From Georgenia faecalis (lineage in GTDB: Bacteria; Actinomycetota; Actinomycetes; Actinomycetales; Actinomycetaceae), in the NCBI RefSeq assembly GCF_003710105.1, contig NZ_CP033325.1, positions 1,116,001-1,180,000 of the forward strand: a stretch of DNA of 64,000 nt, in the 5' to 3' direction. The position numbers and the translations under genes are program-made. The notes under the pieces were generated by a model, which was not told the DNA's origin, ran no database searches, and saw nothing but the letters and a program-made list of their open reading frames with translations. Positions 26,340 through 34,719 of the stretch are shown here, piece after piece (positions within the stretch are counted from its first letter, which is position 1; every line of letters starts with the position of its first letter).

Positions 26340-26345
26340 TACGGT
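26340..26345 (+). promoter_or_regulatory. -10 element for the leaderless metal-transport operon
   Basis: TACGGT, 6 nt before the GTG of the substrate-binding lipoprotein gene; no Shine-Dalgarno sequence. The operon's DtxR-type regulator would be expected to bind near here, but I see no clear palindrome. Confidence 0.5.
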
Positions 26346-26351
26346 TTCGGT

Positions 26352-27284
26352 GTGCCGAACTTTTCTCTTCGGGCGGCCGGCGCTGTGGCCGCCCTCGCCG
26401 TCGTCGCCCTGGGCGGGTGCACCGCGCCGGCCGCCGATGCCGCGCCCGAGCCCGAGGACCCGCGTCCGCTCGTGCTCACCACGTTCACGGTGCTCGCCGA
26501 CATGGCGGGCGTCGTCGGCGGGGACGCCGTCCGCGTGGAGTCGATCACGCGGCCGGGCGTGGAGGTGCACGGCTACGAGCCCACGCCCGAGGACCTGCGG
26601 CGCGCCCAGGGGGCGGCGCTGGTCCTCGACAACGGGCTGGGCCTCGAGGCGTGGGCGGACGACCTCATCGAGCGCACCGGGGCTCCCCGGGTCGTGCTCA
26701 CCGAGGGCATCGAGCCCATCGCCATCGGCAGCGGGGCGTCGGAGGGCGAGGCCAACCCCCACGCGTGGATGTCGCCGCGGGCGGGCCAGGAGTACGTACG
26801 CGCCATCGCGGACGCGCTCGCCGAGCTCGTGCCCCATGAGGCGGAGGGCGTGCGCGCCCGCGCCGCGGACTACAGCGCCGAGCTCGGTGCCGTCCACGAC
26901 CGCCTCGTCACGGAGGTCGCGCGCCTGCCCGAGTCCGCCCGCGTGCTCGTCACCTGCGAGGGCGCGTTCGCCTACCTCGCCCGCGACGCCGGGCTGCGGG
27001 AGGCCTACCTCTGGCCGGTCAACAGCGACGGCGAGACGTCGGCCCGGCAGGTCGCGCGCACCATCGTCACCGTCCGGGAGAACGACGTGCCCGCCGTTTT
27101 CTGCGAGTCCACCGTCGACGACCGGATGCAGCGCCAGGTCGCCGACGAGTCCGGCGCCGTCGTCGGCGGCACCCTCTACGTCGACTCCCTCTCCGAGCCC
27201 GACGGTCCGGTCCCGACCTACCTCGACCTCCTCCGGCACGACGTCGACACCATCGTCGCCGGGCTCTCGGGAGCGAGCGCATGA
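26352..27284 (+). CDS. Metal ABC transporter substrate-binding lipoprotein (Mn/Zn)
   Basis: A 310-residue cluster A-I solute-binding protein with signal peptide and lipobox VALGGC (Cys23). The metal-binding residues can be followed in order: His in EVHGYEPTP, His in EANPHAWMS, Glu in VTCEGAFAYLARDAGL and, near the C-terminus, an acidic residue in VFCESTVDDR or VDSLSEPDG. The glutamate in the third position and the lack of a His-rich loop favour manganese or iron over zinc (inference). First gene of a four-gene operon ending in a DtxR-type regulator; ATGA overlap with the ATPase gene. Confidence 0.93.
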   Translation: MPNFSLRAAGAVAALAVVALGGCTAPAADAAPEPEDPRPLVLTTFTVLADMAGVVGGDAVRVESITRPGVEVHGYEPTPEDLRRAQGAALVLDNGLGLEAWADDLIERTGAPRVVLTEGIEPIAIGSGASEGEANPHAWMSPRAGQEYVRAIADALAELVPHEAEGVRARAADYSAELGAVHDRLVTEVARLPESARVLVTCEGAFAYLARDAGLREAYLWPVNSDGETSARQVARTIVTVRENDVPAVFCESTVDDRMQRQVADESGAVVGGTLYVDSLSEPDGPVPTYLDLLRHDVDTIVAGLSGASA

Positions 27285-28132
27285 GCGCCGCCGGCCCCGT
27301 CCTCGAGGTGGAGGACCTCGTCGTGCGCTACGGCGACGTCGTCGCCCTCGACGGCGCCACCCTGCGCCTCGACGCCGGGCGGATCTGCGGGCTCGTCGGC
27401 GTCAACGGCTCCGGCAAGTCGACGTTGCTCAAGGCCATCATGGGCACGGTCCGCGCCGGCTCGGGGCGCGTGCGCCTGCTCGGCGCCACGCCCGAGCAGG
27501 CGCGCCGGCGGGCGGCCGTGGCGTGGGTCCCGCAGAGCGAGGACGTCGACTGGGCGTTCCCGGTGAGCGTCCGCGACGTCGTCATGACGGGACGCTACGG
27601 GCACCTCGGCCTCGCGCGGCGGCCGCGCCGCGCCGACCACGACGCTGTCGACCGCGCGCTCGCCGCCCTGCGCCTCGAGGGCCTCGCCGGCCGCCAGATC
27701 GGGGAGCTGTCCGGCGGGCAGCGCAAGCGCGTCTTCGTCGCCCGGGCCCTCGCCCAGGAGGCCCGCCTCCTGCTCCTCGACGAGCCCTTCGCCGGGGTGG
27801 ACGCCGCCAGCCAGGCGACGATCACCCGCCTGCTCCGCGACCTCGCGGCGCAGGGGACGACCGCGCTCGTCGCGACCCACGACCTCGCCGGCCTGCGCAC
27901 CCTGTGCGACGAGGCCGTCCTGCTCTACCGCCGCGTGCTGGCGCACGCCGCACCGGAGGAGGTGCTGCGCCCCGAGATGCTCGCCCTCGCCTTCGGCGAC
28001 GACGCCGCCACCGAGGCCGTCCCGCCCGCGCACGCAGCCTCGGACGCCGCCCCCGCACCCGTCCCCGCACCCGCCGCGCCGGCCGCCGCGCCCGCCGCGC
28101 CCGTCCCCGCGCCCGCCGAGGAGGCCTCATGA
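27281..28132 (+). CDS. Metal ABC transporter ATP-binding protein
   Basis: A 283-residue ABC ATPase: Walker A GVNGSGKST, Q-loop WVPQSEDVDW, signature LSGGQRKRVFVA, Walker B LLLLDEPFAGVD, H-loop VATHD. The DWAFPVSVRDVVMTGRYG segment is typical of manganese/zinc/iron importers. A Pro/Ala-rich C-terminal tail of ~40 residues follows the ATPase fold. Start and stop overlap the neighbours by ATGA. Confidence 0.95.
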   Translation: MSAAGPVLEVEDLVVRYGDVVALDGATLRLDAGRICGLVGVNGSGKSTLLKAIMGTVRAGSGRVRLLGATPEQARRRAAVAWVPQSEDVDWAFPVSVRDVVMTGRYGHLGLARRPRRADHDAVDRALAALRLEGLAGRQIGELSGGQRKRVFVARALAQEARLLLLDEPFAGVDAASQATITRLLRDLAAQGTTALVATHDLAGLRTLCDEAVLLYRRVLAHAAPEEVLRPEMLALAFGDDAATEAVPPAHAASDAAPAPVPAPAAPAAAPAAPVPAPAEEAS

Positions 28133-28995
28133 GCGCCGCGCTGGCCTGGATCACCGAGCCGCTCGCCTTCGAGTTTATGCAGCGGGCGCTCGCCGTCACA
28201 CTGGTCGCCGCCGTCGCGTGCGCCGTCCTGTCCTGCTGGCTCGTCCTCATCGGCTGGTCGCTCATGGGGGACGCGGTCTCCCACGCCGTCCTGCCCGGGG
28301 TGGTCCTCGCCTACGTCGTCGGCCTGCCCTTCGCCGTCGGGGCGCTCGTCTTCGGGGTGGGCGCCGTCGCCCTCATCGGGACGGTCCGCGAGTCCACGCG
28401 GGTCAAGGCCGACGCCGCCATCGGCGTCGTGTTCACCACGCTCTTCGCGCTGGGGCTCGTGCTCGTCTCGGTGGTGCCGAGCCAGATCGACCTCAACCAC
28501 ATCCTCTTCGGCAACGTCCTCGGGGTGACCGACGCCGAGCTGTGGCAGGTCCTCGTCCTCGGCGTCCTCGCCGTCGTGATCGCGCTCGTCAAGCGGCGGG
28601 ACCTCACGCTGCACGCCTTCGACCCCACCCACGCCCACGCCGTCGGGCTCAACCCGCGGCGGCTGTCCGCGCTGCTCCTCGGCCTGCTCGCGGTGACCAG
28701 CGTGGTGGGCCTGCAGGCCGTGGGCGTGGTCCTCGTCGTCGCGATGCTCATCATCCCCGGGGCCACGGCGACGCTGCTCACGCGGCGGTTCAGCCGCATG
28801 CTCGTCATCGCGCCGGTGACCGCGGCGGTCTGCGCGGTGGTGGGGATCTACGCGAGCTACTACCTCGACACCTCGGTCGGCGGGACGGTCGTCCTCGCGC
28901 AGGGCCTGGCGTTCACCGCCGCCTACGTCGTGACGATCCTCGCCCGGCGGCGCCGCACCGCGACCCGACCCGTGCGAGAGGCGGTGGCCGCGTGA
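28129..28995 (+). CDS. Metal ABC transporter permease
   Basis: A 288-residue ABC-3 family permease with about eight to nine membrane segments. Characteristic pieces: FEFMQRALAVTLVAAVACAVLSC near the N-terminus, LMGDAVSHAVLPGVVLAY, and GVVLVVAMLIIPGATATLL, the coupling region of manganese/zinc permeases. The ATG overlaps the ATPase stop and its stop overlaps the regulator's GTG. Confidence 0.95.
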   Translation: MSAALAWITEPLAFEFMQRALAVTLVAAVACAVLSCWLVLIGWSLMGDAVSHAVLPGVVLAYVVGLPFAVGALVFGVGAVALIGTVRESTRVKADAAIGVVFTTLFALGLVLVSVVPSQIDLNHILFGNVLGVTDAELWQVLVLGVLAVVIALVKRRDLTLHAFDPTHAHAVGLNPRRLSALLLGLLAVTSVVGLQAVGVVLVVAMLIIPGATATLLTRRFSRMLVIAPVTAAVCAVVGIYASYYLDTSVGGTVVLAQGLAFTAAYVVTILARRRRTATRPVREAVAA

Positions 28996-29744
28996 GCGTC
29001 CCCAGCTCGAACGTCGCCCAGGACTACCTCAAGACGGTCTACACCGTGGGCGAGTGGGGTGACGCGCGGGTGACCGTCTCCGCCCTCGCGACGCGGATGG
29101 CGGTGTCCGCCTCGACGGCGTCCGAGACAGTGCGCCGGCTCGCCGAGGAGGGGCTCGTCCACCACGAGCGGTACGGCGGCATCACGCTCACCGAGGAGGG
29201 ACGCCACGCGGCGCTGGCGATGGTCCGCCGGCACCGGCTGCTCGAGACGTGGCTCGTCGAGCAGCTCGGGTACGCCTGGGACGAGGTGCACGACGAGGCG
29301 GAGGTGCTCGAGCACGCGGTGTCCGACCTCCTGGTCGAACGCCTGGACGCCCTCCTCGGCCACCCGTTGCGCGACCCCCACGGCGACCCCATCCCGCGGG
29401 CCGACGGGACGGTCGAGGCGCCGGCCGGGGTGCCGCTGCACGACGTCGCGGAGGGGGAGGGCGGGCCGGTGGTGCGCCTGTCCGACGCCGAGCCGCAGGT
29501 GCTCCGGCTCCTCGCGGACGCCGGTCTCGTGCTCGACGTCCCGGTCCGGGTGGTGGAGCGGCGCGCCTTCGCGGGCACCACCGTCCTCTCCGTCGGGGGC
29601 CCGACGGCGGGGGACGGGCGGACGACGGTTGCCGGGCGGACGGCGGAGGCCGGGCGGACGGCGGAGGCCGGGCGGACGACGGTTGCCGGGCGGACCGTCG
29701 AGCTCGGCGACCCCGTCGTAGCGGCGGTCTGGGTCGGTCGCTGA
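28992..29744 (+). CDS. DtxR/MntR-family metalloregulator with repeat insertion
   Basis: A 250-residue iron/manganese-dependent repressor: N-terminal winged HTH (QDYLKTVYTVGEWGDARVTVSALATRM...SETVRRLAEEGLV), then dimerisation and metal-binding helices (HRLLETWLVEQLGYAWDEVHDEAEVLEHAVS), then an SH3-like C-terminal domain (VVRLSDAEPQVLRLLADAGL). An insertion of four six-residue GRTxxA units (DNA repeat 29619-29690) interrupts the C-terminal domain. As last gene of the transporter operon it most likely represses the operon when metal is sufficient (inference). Confidence 0.92.
   Translation: MSVPSSNVAQDYLKTVYTVGEWGDARVTVSALATRMAVSASTASETVRRLAEEGLVHHERYGGITLTEEGRHAALAMVRRHRLLETWLVEQLGYAWDEVHDEAEVLEHAVSDLLVERLDALLGHPLRDPHGDPIPRADGTVEAPAGVPLHDVAEGEGGPVVRLSDAEPQVLRLLADAGLVLDVPVRVVERRAFAGTTVLSVGGPTAGDGRTTVAGRTAEAGRTAEAGRTTVAGRTVELGDPVVAAVWVGR
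29619..29690 (+). repeat. Four 18-bp coding repeats in A-B-B-A order
   Basis: Units CGGACGACGGTTGCCGGG (A) at 29619 and 29673, and CGGACGGCGGAGGCCGGG (B) at 29637 and 29655. In frame, they add GRTTVA and GRTAEA blocks to the metalloregulator without breaking the frame. Confidence 0.85.
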
Positions 29745-29757
29745 CCGGCCCGGCCCG

Positions 29758-30207
29758 TCAGTCGAGCTCGGCGGATCCCAGCTCGGCCGGGATGGTGGTG
29801 CCCAGGCCCGCGTCCCGCAGCGCGGCGCGCAGCCGCTCGGCCGCCGCGTCGAGGGCCTCGCCGGAGACGTCGGAGCGGGCGTTGGCGAAGCTCAGGGACG
29901 CCTCGTCCCAGGCCGGCAGGACGTGCAGGTGGAGGTGGGGCACCTCGAAGCCGGCGACGATGACCGCGGCCCGCGGTGCGTCCCACGCCCGCTGCTGAGC
30001 GCGGCCGATCCGCTTCGCCACGACGGAGAGGTGGCTCAGCAGCTCGTCGGGGGCGTCGGTGTACTGCTTGATCTCCTGGCGGGGGACCACCAGCACGTGC
30101 CCGTCGGTGATGGGAGCGATGGTGAGGAAGGCGACGCAGACGTCGTCGGCCCATACGAACCGGCCGGGGATGTCGCCGGCGATGATCTTCGTGAAGACGG
30201 TGCTCAT
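29758..30207 (-). CDS. HIT-family nucleotide hydrolase/transferase
   Basis: A 149-residue histidine-triad protein. It begins TVFTKIIAGDIPGRFVWADD, contains GHVLVVPRQEI and ends its core with the triad in VPHLHLHVLPAWD. HIT proteins of this Hint-like type hydrolyse AMP-linked adducts in the cytosol. It converges with the metal operon 13 nt away and diverges from the MarR gene across a 377-bp repeat-rich gap. Confidence 0.94.
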   Translation of the reverse strand: MSTVFTKIIAGDIPGRFVWADDVCVAFLTIAPITDGHVLVVPRQEIKQYTDAPDELLSHLSVVAKRIGRAQQRAWDAPRAAVIVAGFEVPHLHLHVLPAWDEASLSFANARSDVSGEALDAAAERLRAALRDAGLGTTIPAELGSAELD

Positions 30208-30334
30208 GCCCTCATCTTCCCCGGGGCGCGTCCCCGGCGCGATCGGCCGCCGGCGACCGGGCGCGGTTGCGCCGTCAACGGGTGAGGTCGCAGCGGTATA
30301 GGCACCGATTTCTCACCCATAGCTGCGGCATGGG

Positions 30335-30396
30335 GGGGTGCGGGCGCGAGAGAGTGCGGCTGAGCGGGGTGCGGGCGCGAGAGAGTGCGGCTGAGC
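30335..30396. repeat. 31-bp tandem duplication
   Basis: Two identical 31-bp units, each beginning GGGGTGCGGGCGCGAGAG, at 30335-30365 and 30366-30396, followed by a further GGGG. Confidence 0.85.
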
Positions 30397-30479
30397 GGGG
30401 CTGCGCCCCGCGCGAGGTTCGCCCGACGGCGGCGCGGCCCAGGCCGGTGCGCGCGAGACGCCGTAGGTTGGCCACCGGA

Positions 30480-30549
30480 GCTTCGGCGCCACCGCCCCCG
30501 CCCACCGGCGCTTCGGCGCCACCGCGCCCCGGTGCTTCGGCGCCACCGC
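30480..30549. repeat. Three GCTTCGGCGCCACCGC elements upstream of the MarR gene
   Basis: Identical 16-bp cores at 30480-30495, 30510-30525 and 30534-30549, each centred on the palindrome GGCGCC, 36 nt or more upstream of the MarR start. They could be iterated operator sites or simple sequence expansion. Confidence 0.6.
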
Positions 30550-30584
30550 CCCCGCCCACCGCCCCCCCCGGACCGAGGAGGACC

Positions 30585-31058
30585 ATGGCCGACGACGAGC
30601 CGGCTGACGGGCGTCCGTCCGGGACGCGCGCCGCGGCCGAGGCGTGGGAGGAGCTGTTCCGCGCTCAGGTCGCGCTCATGCGGCGCTTCGAGCACGACGG
30701 CGACTTCGAGCCGCTGGCGACGCGCGAGTACGACGTCCTCTTCCAGCTGAGCCTCGCGCCGGCCGGCGCCCTGCGGATGCGGGAGCTCAACGAGCGGATC
30801 CTCCTGAGCCAGCCCAGCCTGAGCCGGATGGTGGACCGGTTGGCCGGGCGCGGGCTCGTCCGCCGGGCGGCGGCGCCCGGGGACGGCCGCGGCGTGGTGG
30901 TCGAGCTGACCGCGGAGGGCGCCGAGCTGCAGCACCAGATCGGGCGGCGGCACGTCCGCTCGATCCGGTGCTACGTCGGCGGCGCGCTCGACGAGGCCGA
31001 GCTCGCCGAGCTGGCCCGGCTCACCCGCAAGCTGCGCGACGCCCAGCCCGGCCTCTGA
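30585..31058 (+). CDS. MarR-family transcriptional regulator
   Basis: A 157-residue winged-helix regulator: N-terminal dimer helix AWEELFRAQVALMRRFEHDGDF, then LATREYDVLFQLSLAPAGALRMRELNERI, recognition helix LSQPSLSRMVDRLAGRGLV, and wing RRAAAPGDGRGVVVELT. MarR proteins repress nearby or own genes and release DNA on ligand binding. The ATG follows GAGGAGG. The next gene, a DHFR-like reductase 100 nt downstream on the same strand, is a candidate target. Ligand unknown. Confidence 0.93.
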   Translation: MADDEPADGRPSGTRAAAEAWEELFRAQVALMRRFEHDGDFEPLATREYDVLFQLSLAPAGALRMRELNERILLSQPSLSRMVDRLAGRGLVRRAAAPGDGRGVVVELTAEGAELQHQIGRRHVRSIRCYVGGALDEAELAELARLTRKLRDAQPGL

Positions 31059-31158
31059 ACCCCCGCCCCGCGGGCACCCCGCGCCGCCGATGAGTTCTCA
31101 CCGGCCCGCGGGTCAGTTGCTTTCGACAGCACGAAGGCCGGCACGAGAGGACGAGGCG

Positions 31159-31767
31159 ATGAGAGAACTGGTGGTGAGCACGTTCGTCACCCTCGACGGC
31201 GTCATGCAGGCGCCCGGCGGACCCGGCGAGGACGACTCCGGAGGGTTCACCAAGGGCGGGTGGGCCGTGCCGTTCTGGGACGACGCGATCGACGCGTTCA
31301 TGGACGAGTTCATGGCCGGGCCGTTCGACCTCGTCCTCGGGCGCACGACGTACGAGATCTTCTCGTCGTACTGGCCGAGCGCGACGGAGCCCGGCGCGGA
31401 GCAGCTCAACGCGGCGACGAAGTACGTCGCCTCCCGGGGCCGACCCGCCCTGGGGTGGCAGAAGGCGGTGCTCATGGAGGGCGACGTCGGCGAGTACGTC
31501 GCCGGCCTCAAGCAGGAGGACGGCCCCGAGCTCCAGGTCCACGGCAGCGCCGACCTGCTGCAGACCCTCATCCCCGCCGGGCTCGTCGACCGCTTCCGGG
31601 TGCTCACCTTCCCCCTCGTGGTGGGACCGGGGAAGCGGCTGTTCGGCCCCGGCACGGTGCCCGCGGCGTTCCGGCTGGTGAGCAACGCCGCCACCGGCAC
31701 CGGCGTCACCCTCACCGTCTACGAACCGGCCGGCGACCCCACCACGGGGTCGTTCCCGCTCGAGTGA
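31159..31767 (+). CDS. Dihydrofolate reductase-like (RibD C-terminal domain) protein
   Basis: A 202-residue protein of the DHFR-like/RibD-C fold: ELVVSTFVTLDGVMQAPGG at the start, FDLVLGRTTYEIFSSYWP, ELQVHGSADLLQTLI and FPLVVGPGKRLF. These are stand-alone NADPH-dependent reductase-like proteins of unassigned substrate, common in actinobacteria; it is not a true folate DHFR. The ATG at 31159 fits the conserved N-terminus; the frame is open further upstream to 31090. Confidence 0.9.
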   Translation: MRELVVSTFVTLDGVMQAPGGPGEDDSGGFTKGGWAVPFWDDAIDAFMDEFMAGPFDLVLGRTTYEIFSSYWPSATEPGAEQLNAATKYVASRGRPALGWQKAVLMEGDVGEYVAGLKQEDGPELQVHGSADLLQTLIPAGLVDRFRVLTFPLVVGPGKRLFGPGTVPAAFRLVSNAATGTGVTLTVYEPAGDPTTGSFPLE

Positions 31768-31780
31768 GGCACCCCGCCGC

Positions 31781-32566
31781 TCAGATGCTGTGCCGCATGG
31801 TCCGCACGCCCACCGTCAGGCCGAGGGCGGCGAGGAGCGCAGCCGCGACGGCGCCCTGCCACACGGCCGGGTCACCGAAGGCGCCGTTGAAGAGGGCCCG
31901 CTCGGCGTCGACCATGTAGGTCAGCGGGTTGACGGCGGAGAGCACCTCCATCCACCGGGGAGCCGTGTCGAGGGGCAGGAGCATCCCGGACAGGATCATC
32001 AGCGGGAAGATGAGGCCCTGCTGGACGGTCCAGAACATCCAGTCGCGCTCGCGGGCGGCGATGGCGAGGGCGTAGCTCAGGGCCCCGAGCCCCAGCCCGA
32101 ACACCCCGAGGATGAGCAGCCCGACGACCATGCCGGGCAGGTCGGGCCGGAAGCCGAGCAGCGAGGCGACGCCGGTGATGACGACCGCCTGGACGACGAG
32201 CGGCACCATCTCCTTGAGCGCCCGGCCCACCATGAGCGCGGAGCGGGCGACGGGCGCCACGAGCATGCGCTCGTGCGAGCCGCCCTGGATCTCGAAGAGC
32301 AGGTTGGACCCGGTCATCGCCGTCCCGAACAGGGCGATCATGACGATGATGCCGGGGACGAACCACTGCAGTGAGTCTGCCAGCGGGAGGCCGGTCATGC
32401 CGCTGAGCAGCGGGCCGAAGAACGCGAGGAACACCAGCGGTTGCATGAGGGAGAAGACGAGGCTGAAGGGGTCCCGCAGGACCGGGCGCAGCTCGCGGAC
32501 GAACACGTTGGCGGTGTCCTGGAGGACGCCGGAGGGGCGGGCCGTGGCGCCGAGGGCGGTGGTCAT
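31781..32566 (-). CDS. ABC-2 type exporter permease (DrrB-like)
   Basis: A 261-residue membrane protein with six hydrophobic segments and the ABC-2 signature region (LSGMLLPLDTAPRWMEVLSAVNPLTYMVDAER). The N-terminus VFVRELRPVLRDPFSLVFSLMQPLVFLAFFG is typical of daunorubicin-resistance type permeases. The ATG overlaps the stop of the ATPase gene by ATGA. Together they probably export a lipophilic drug or lipid. Confidence 0.93.
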   Translation of the reverse strand: MTTALGATARPSGVLQDTANVFVRELRPVLRDPFSLVFSLMQPLVFLAFFGPLLSGMTGLPLADSLQWFVPGIIVMIALFGTAMTGSNLLFEIQGGSHERMLVAPVARSALMVGRALKEMVPLVVQAVVITGVASLLGFRPDLPGMVVGLLILGVFGLGLGALSYALAIAARERDWMFWTVQQGLIFPLMILSGMLLPLDTAPRWMEVLSAVNPLTYMVDAERALFNGAFGDPAVWQGAVAAALLAALGLTVGVRTMRHSI

Positions 32567-33657
32567 GAGCGGGCTCCGGACGTCTGGGAAGTGGTCGGGG
32601 AGGTGGTCGGGGAGGCGGGCGGCCCGGCAGCGGCACCATCGACGACCTCCTCGCCCGGCGCGGGGACGTCGTGGCGGTCCTCGCGCAGGCTGCGGCCGGT
32701 GAGGGTGAGGAAGACGTCGTCGAGCGTGGGACGGTCGAGCTCGACCGCGACGACGTCGGACCCGCCCTCCCGCAGCGCGGCGAGGAGCCCGGGCAGGACG
32801 CGGTCGCCGTGGTTGACGGCGGCGACGAGCCGGGTCCCCTCCGGCACGGGCGTCGTCACGACGGCGGCGTCGGCAGTCCCGGAGTCCTCGGCGGCGCGCC
32901 GGAGCACCTGGACGGCGCCGGTCGCGTCGCCGGTCACGGTGAGCGTGAGCCGGTCCCCGGCGAGCTCGGCCTTGAGGCGGGGCGCGGTGTCGTCGGCGAT
33001 GATGCGGCCGTGGTCGACGACCATGACGCGCTCGGCGAACTGGTCCGCCTCGTCGAGGTAGTGGGTGGTGAGCACGAGCGTCATCTCGTACCGCTCGCGC
33101 AGCGCGAGGATGTGCTCCCACAGGTGGGCGCGGGACTGCGGGTCCAGGCCGGTCGAGGGCTCGTCGAGGAAGAGCAGGCGTGGGGTCGGGATGAGCCCCA
33201 GGGCGATGTCCACCCGGCGCCGCTGGCCGCCGGAGAGCTTCATCGTCGGCCGCTTGGCGACCTCACCGAGGTCGAGGACGTCGATGAGCTCGTCGACCCG
33301 CCGGCGCCGCTCGACGCGGCCGAGGCCGTAGAGGGCGCCCTGGCTGAGGAGCTCGTCGCGCACCCGGTAGTACTGGCCGGCCCCGTTCTTCTGGCCGATG
33401 TAGCCGATGCTCGCGCGGACCTGCGCCGGCTGCTCGGCGACGTCGTACCCGCACACGCGCGCGGTGCCGCCGGTGGGTTCAAGAAGTGTGGTGAGCATCC
33501 GTAGCGACGTCGACTTGCCGGCGCCGTTGGGTCCGAGGAACGCGGTGAGCGTCCCGGGCTCGATGTCCATCGTGAGGTCGTCGACGGCGACGACGGTGGT
33601 CTTCCCCGGTCCGGAGAAGTGCTTGCTCAGCCCGCGGGCGCTGATGATGGAAGTCAT
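32563..33657 (-). CDS. ABC exporter ATP-binding protein (DrrA-like)
   Basis: A 364-residue ATPase. Walker A GPNGAGKST, Q-loop YIGQKNGAG, signature LSGGQRRRVDIA, Walker B LLFLDEPSTGLD and H-loop TTHYLDEADQ are intact; the C-terminal DrrA-type extension (LDRPTLDDVFLTLTGRSL) follows, then a ~40-residue Pro/Ser/Thr tail. No Shine-Dalgarno sequence: TAGCGT lies 7 nt before the ATG. Divergent from a WYL regulator 63 nt away, its probable controller. Confidence 0.94.
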   Translation of the reverse strand: MTSIISARGLSKHFSGPGKTTVVAVDDLTMDIEPGTLTAFLGPNGAGKSTSLRMLTTLLEPTGGTARVCGYDVAEQPAQVRASIGYIGQKNGAGQYYRVRDELLSQGALYGLGRVERRRRVDELIDVLDLGEVAKRPTMKLSGGQRRRVDIALGLIPTPRLLFLDEPSTGLDPQSRAHLWEHILALRERYEMTLVLTTHYLDEADQFAERVMVVDHGRIIADDTAPRLKAELAGDRLTLTVTGDATGAVQVLRRAAEDSGTADAAVVTTPVPEGTRLVAAVNHGDRVLPGLLAALREGGSDVVAVELDRPTLDDVFLTLTGRSLREDRHDVPAPGEEVVDGAAAGPPASPTTSPTTSQTSGARS

Positions 33658-33664
33658 AGCGGGG

Positions 33665-33670
33665 ACGCTA
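33665..33670 (-). promoter_or_regulatory. -10 element for the leaderless exporter operon
   Basis: TAGCGT on the minus strand, 7 nt before the ATPase ATG. The -10 of the divergent regulator is only 37 bp away, so one bound repressor could cover both promoters. Confidence 0.5.
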
Positions 33671-33707
33671 GGAGCCAATGCGGCCAGATCCTGTCCGGGG
33701 TGCGGCG

Positions 33708-33713
33708 TAGATT
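33708..33713 (+). promoter_or_regulatory. -10 element for the leaderless WYL regulator gene
   Basis: TAGATT, 7 nt before the ATG at 33721, with no ribosome-binding site. It also argues against the longer in-frame start at 33619. Confidence 0.5.
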
Positions 33714-33720
33714 TTCGGAC

Positions 33721-34677
33721 ATGTCGGATCCGACGGCGCGTGCCCTGCGCCTGCTCTCCCTGCTGCAGACGCACCGGTTCTGGACGGGCGCCGAGCTGGC
33801 CCAGCGTCTGGGGGTCAGCGAGCGCACGCTGCGCCGCGACGTCGACCGCTTGCGCGAGCTGGACTACCGGGTCATCGCCCAGCCGGGCGCGGCGGGCGGG
33901 TACCAGCTGGAGAGCGGGAGCAACCTGCCGCCGCTCCTCCTCGACGACGACGAGGCCGTCGCCATCGCCGTCGGGCTGCGGACCGCCGCCGTGCAGGGGG
34001 TGGGCGACGGCGAGCAGACCTCGCTCAGCGCGCTGGCCAAGCTCGAGCAGCTCCTGCCGCGCAACCTCCGTCGCCGGGTGGCGGCCCTCCAGGAGCACAC
34101 CATCCCCTCGGTGCGCCCCGACGCCCGCATCGCCGCGGCGGTGCTCGCGCAGCTGGCGCTCACCTGCCGGGACCACGAGCGCCTGCGGTTCCGGTACACC
34201 GACGCCGTCGGGACGGCCTCGGCCCGCCACGTGGAGCCGCACTCGCTCGTCCCGCACGACCGGCGGTGGTACTTCGTCGCGTGGGACGTCGACCGCGCCG
34301 ACTGGCGCACGTTCCGGATCGACCGGATGGGGGAGCTGCAGGCGACGGGCGCCCGTTTCACGCCCCGGGAGCTCCCCGCCGTCGACGCCGCGGAGTTCGT
34401 CCGGGTCGCGCACCACAGCGTGCGGCACCGCTACGAGGCGGTGGTGCACCTGCGGGCCTCCCTCGACCAGGTGCGGGACTACTTCGGCCCGTGGTCGAGC
34501 GGCGCGCGGGATGCGGGCGACGGCACCGTGGACTGGCCGATCGGCGGCACGCTCGTCCCCGAGCTCCTCTCGGGGCTGCTGTGGATCCCTCCGGACATCC
34601 CCTGGACGATCACGTGCGCGCCGGAGGTCGCCGAGGCCCTGCGCGTCTTCGGGGTCCGGGTCGCCGAGGCGGTGTAG
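33721..34677 (+). CDS. YafY-type HTH/WYL-domain transcriptional regulator
   Basis: A 318-residue regulator: N-terminal HTH_11 (ARALRLLSLLQTHRFWTGAELAQRLGVSERTLRRDVDRLREL) and wing (QPGAAGGYQLESG), a central helical region, then a WYL domain (residues ~145-210: LRFRYTDAVG...VEPHSLVPHDRRWYFVAWD...WRTFRIDRM) and a C-terminal WCX-like part. WYL regulators respond to nucleic-acid or other ligands; by position this one likely controls the divergent exporter. Confidence 0.93.
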   Translation: MSDPTARALRLLSLLQTHRFWTGAELAQRLGVSERTLRRDVDRLRELDYRVIAQPGAAGGYQLESGSNLPPLLLDDDEAVAIAVGLRTAAVQGVGDGEQTSLSALAKLEQLLPRNLRRRVAALQEHTIPSVRPDARIAAAVLAQLALTCRDHERLRFRYTDAVGTASARHVEPHSLVPHDRRWYFVAWDVDRADWRTFRIDRMGELQATGARFTPRELPAVDAAEFVRVAHHSVRHRYEAVVHLRASLDQVRDYFGPWSSGARDAGDGTVDWPIGGTLVPELLSGLLWIPPDIPWTITCAPEVAEALRVFGVRVAEAV

Positions 34678-34719
34678 CGGCCGCGGTCCGGTCCGGCGAC
34701 GTCGGCGCGTCCCACGCGC

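Larger units (their letters stand above)
30208..30584. other. 377-bp repeat-rich divergent intergenic region
   Basis: No gene is supported here. Visible are a TATAGG hexamer (30297) flanked by an inverted pair GGGTGAG (30280-30286) and CTCACCC (30312-30318), a 31-bp tandem duplication, and three copies of a GGCGCC-centred element running up to the marR start. It should hold the promoters of both divergent genes. Confidence 0.6.

Noticed and set aside
30335-30549. CRISPR-like array
   Set aside because: The repeats are adjacent or irregularly spaced with no unique spacers and no cas genes; simple tandem duplications explain them.
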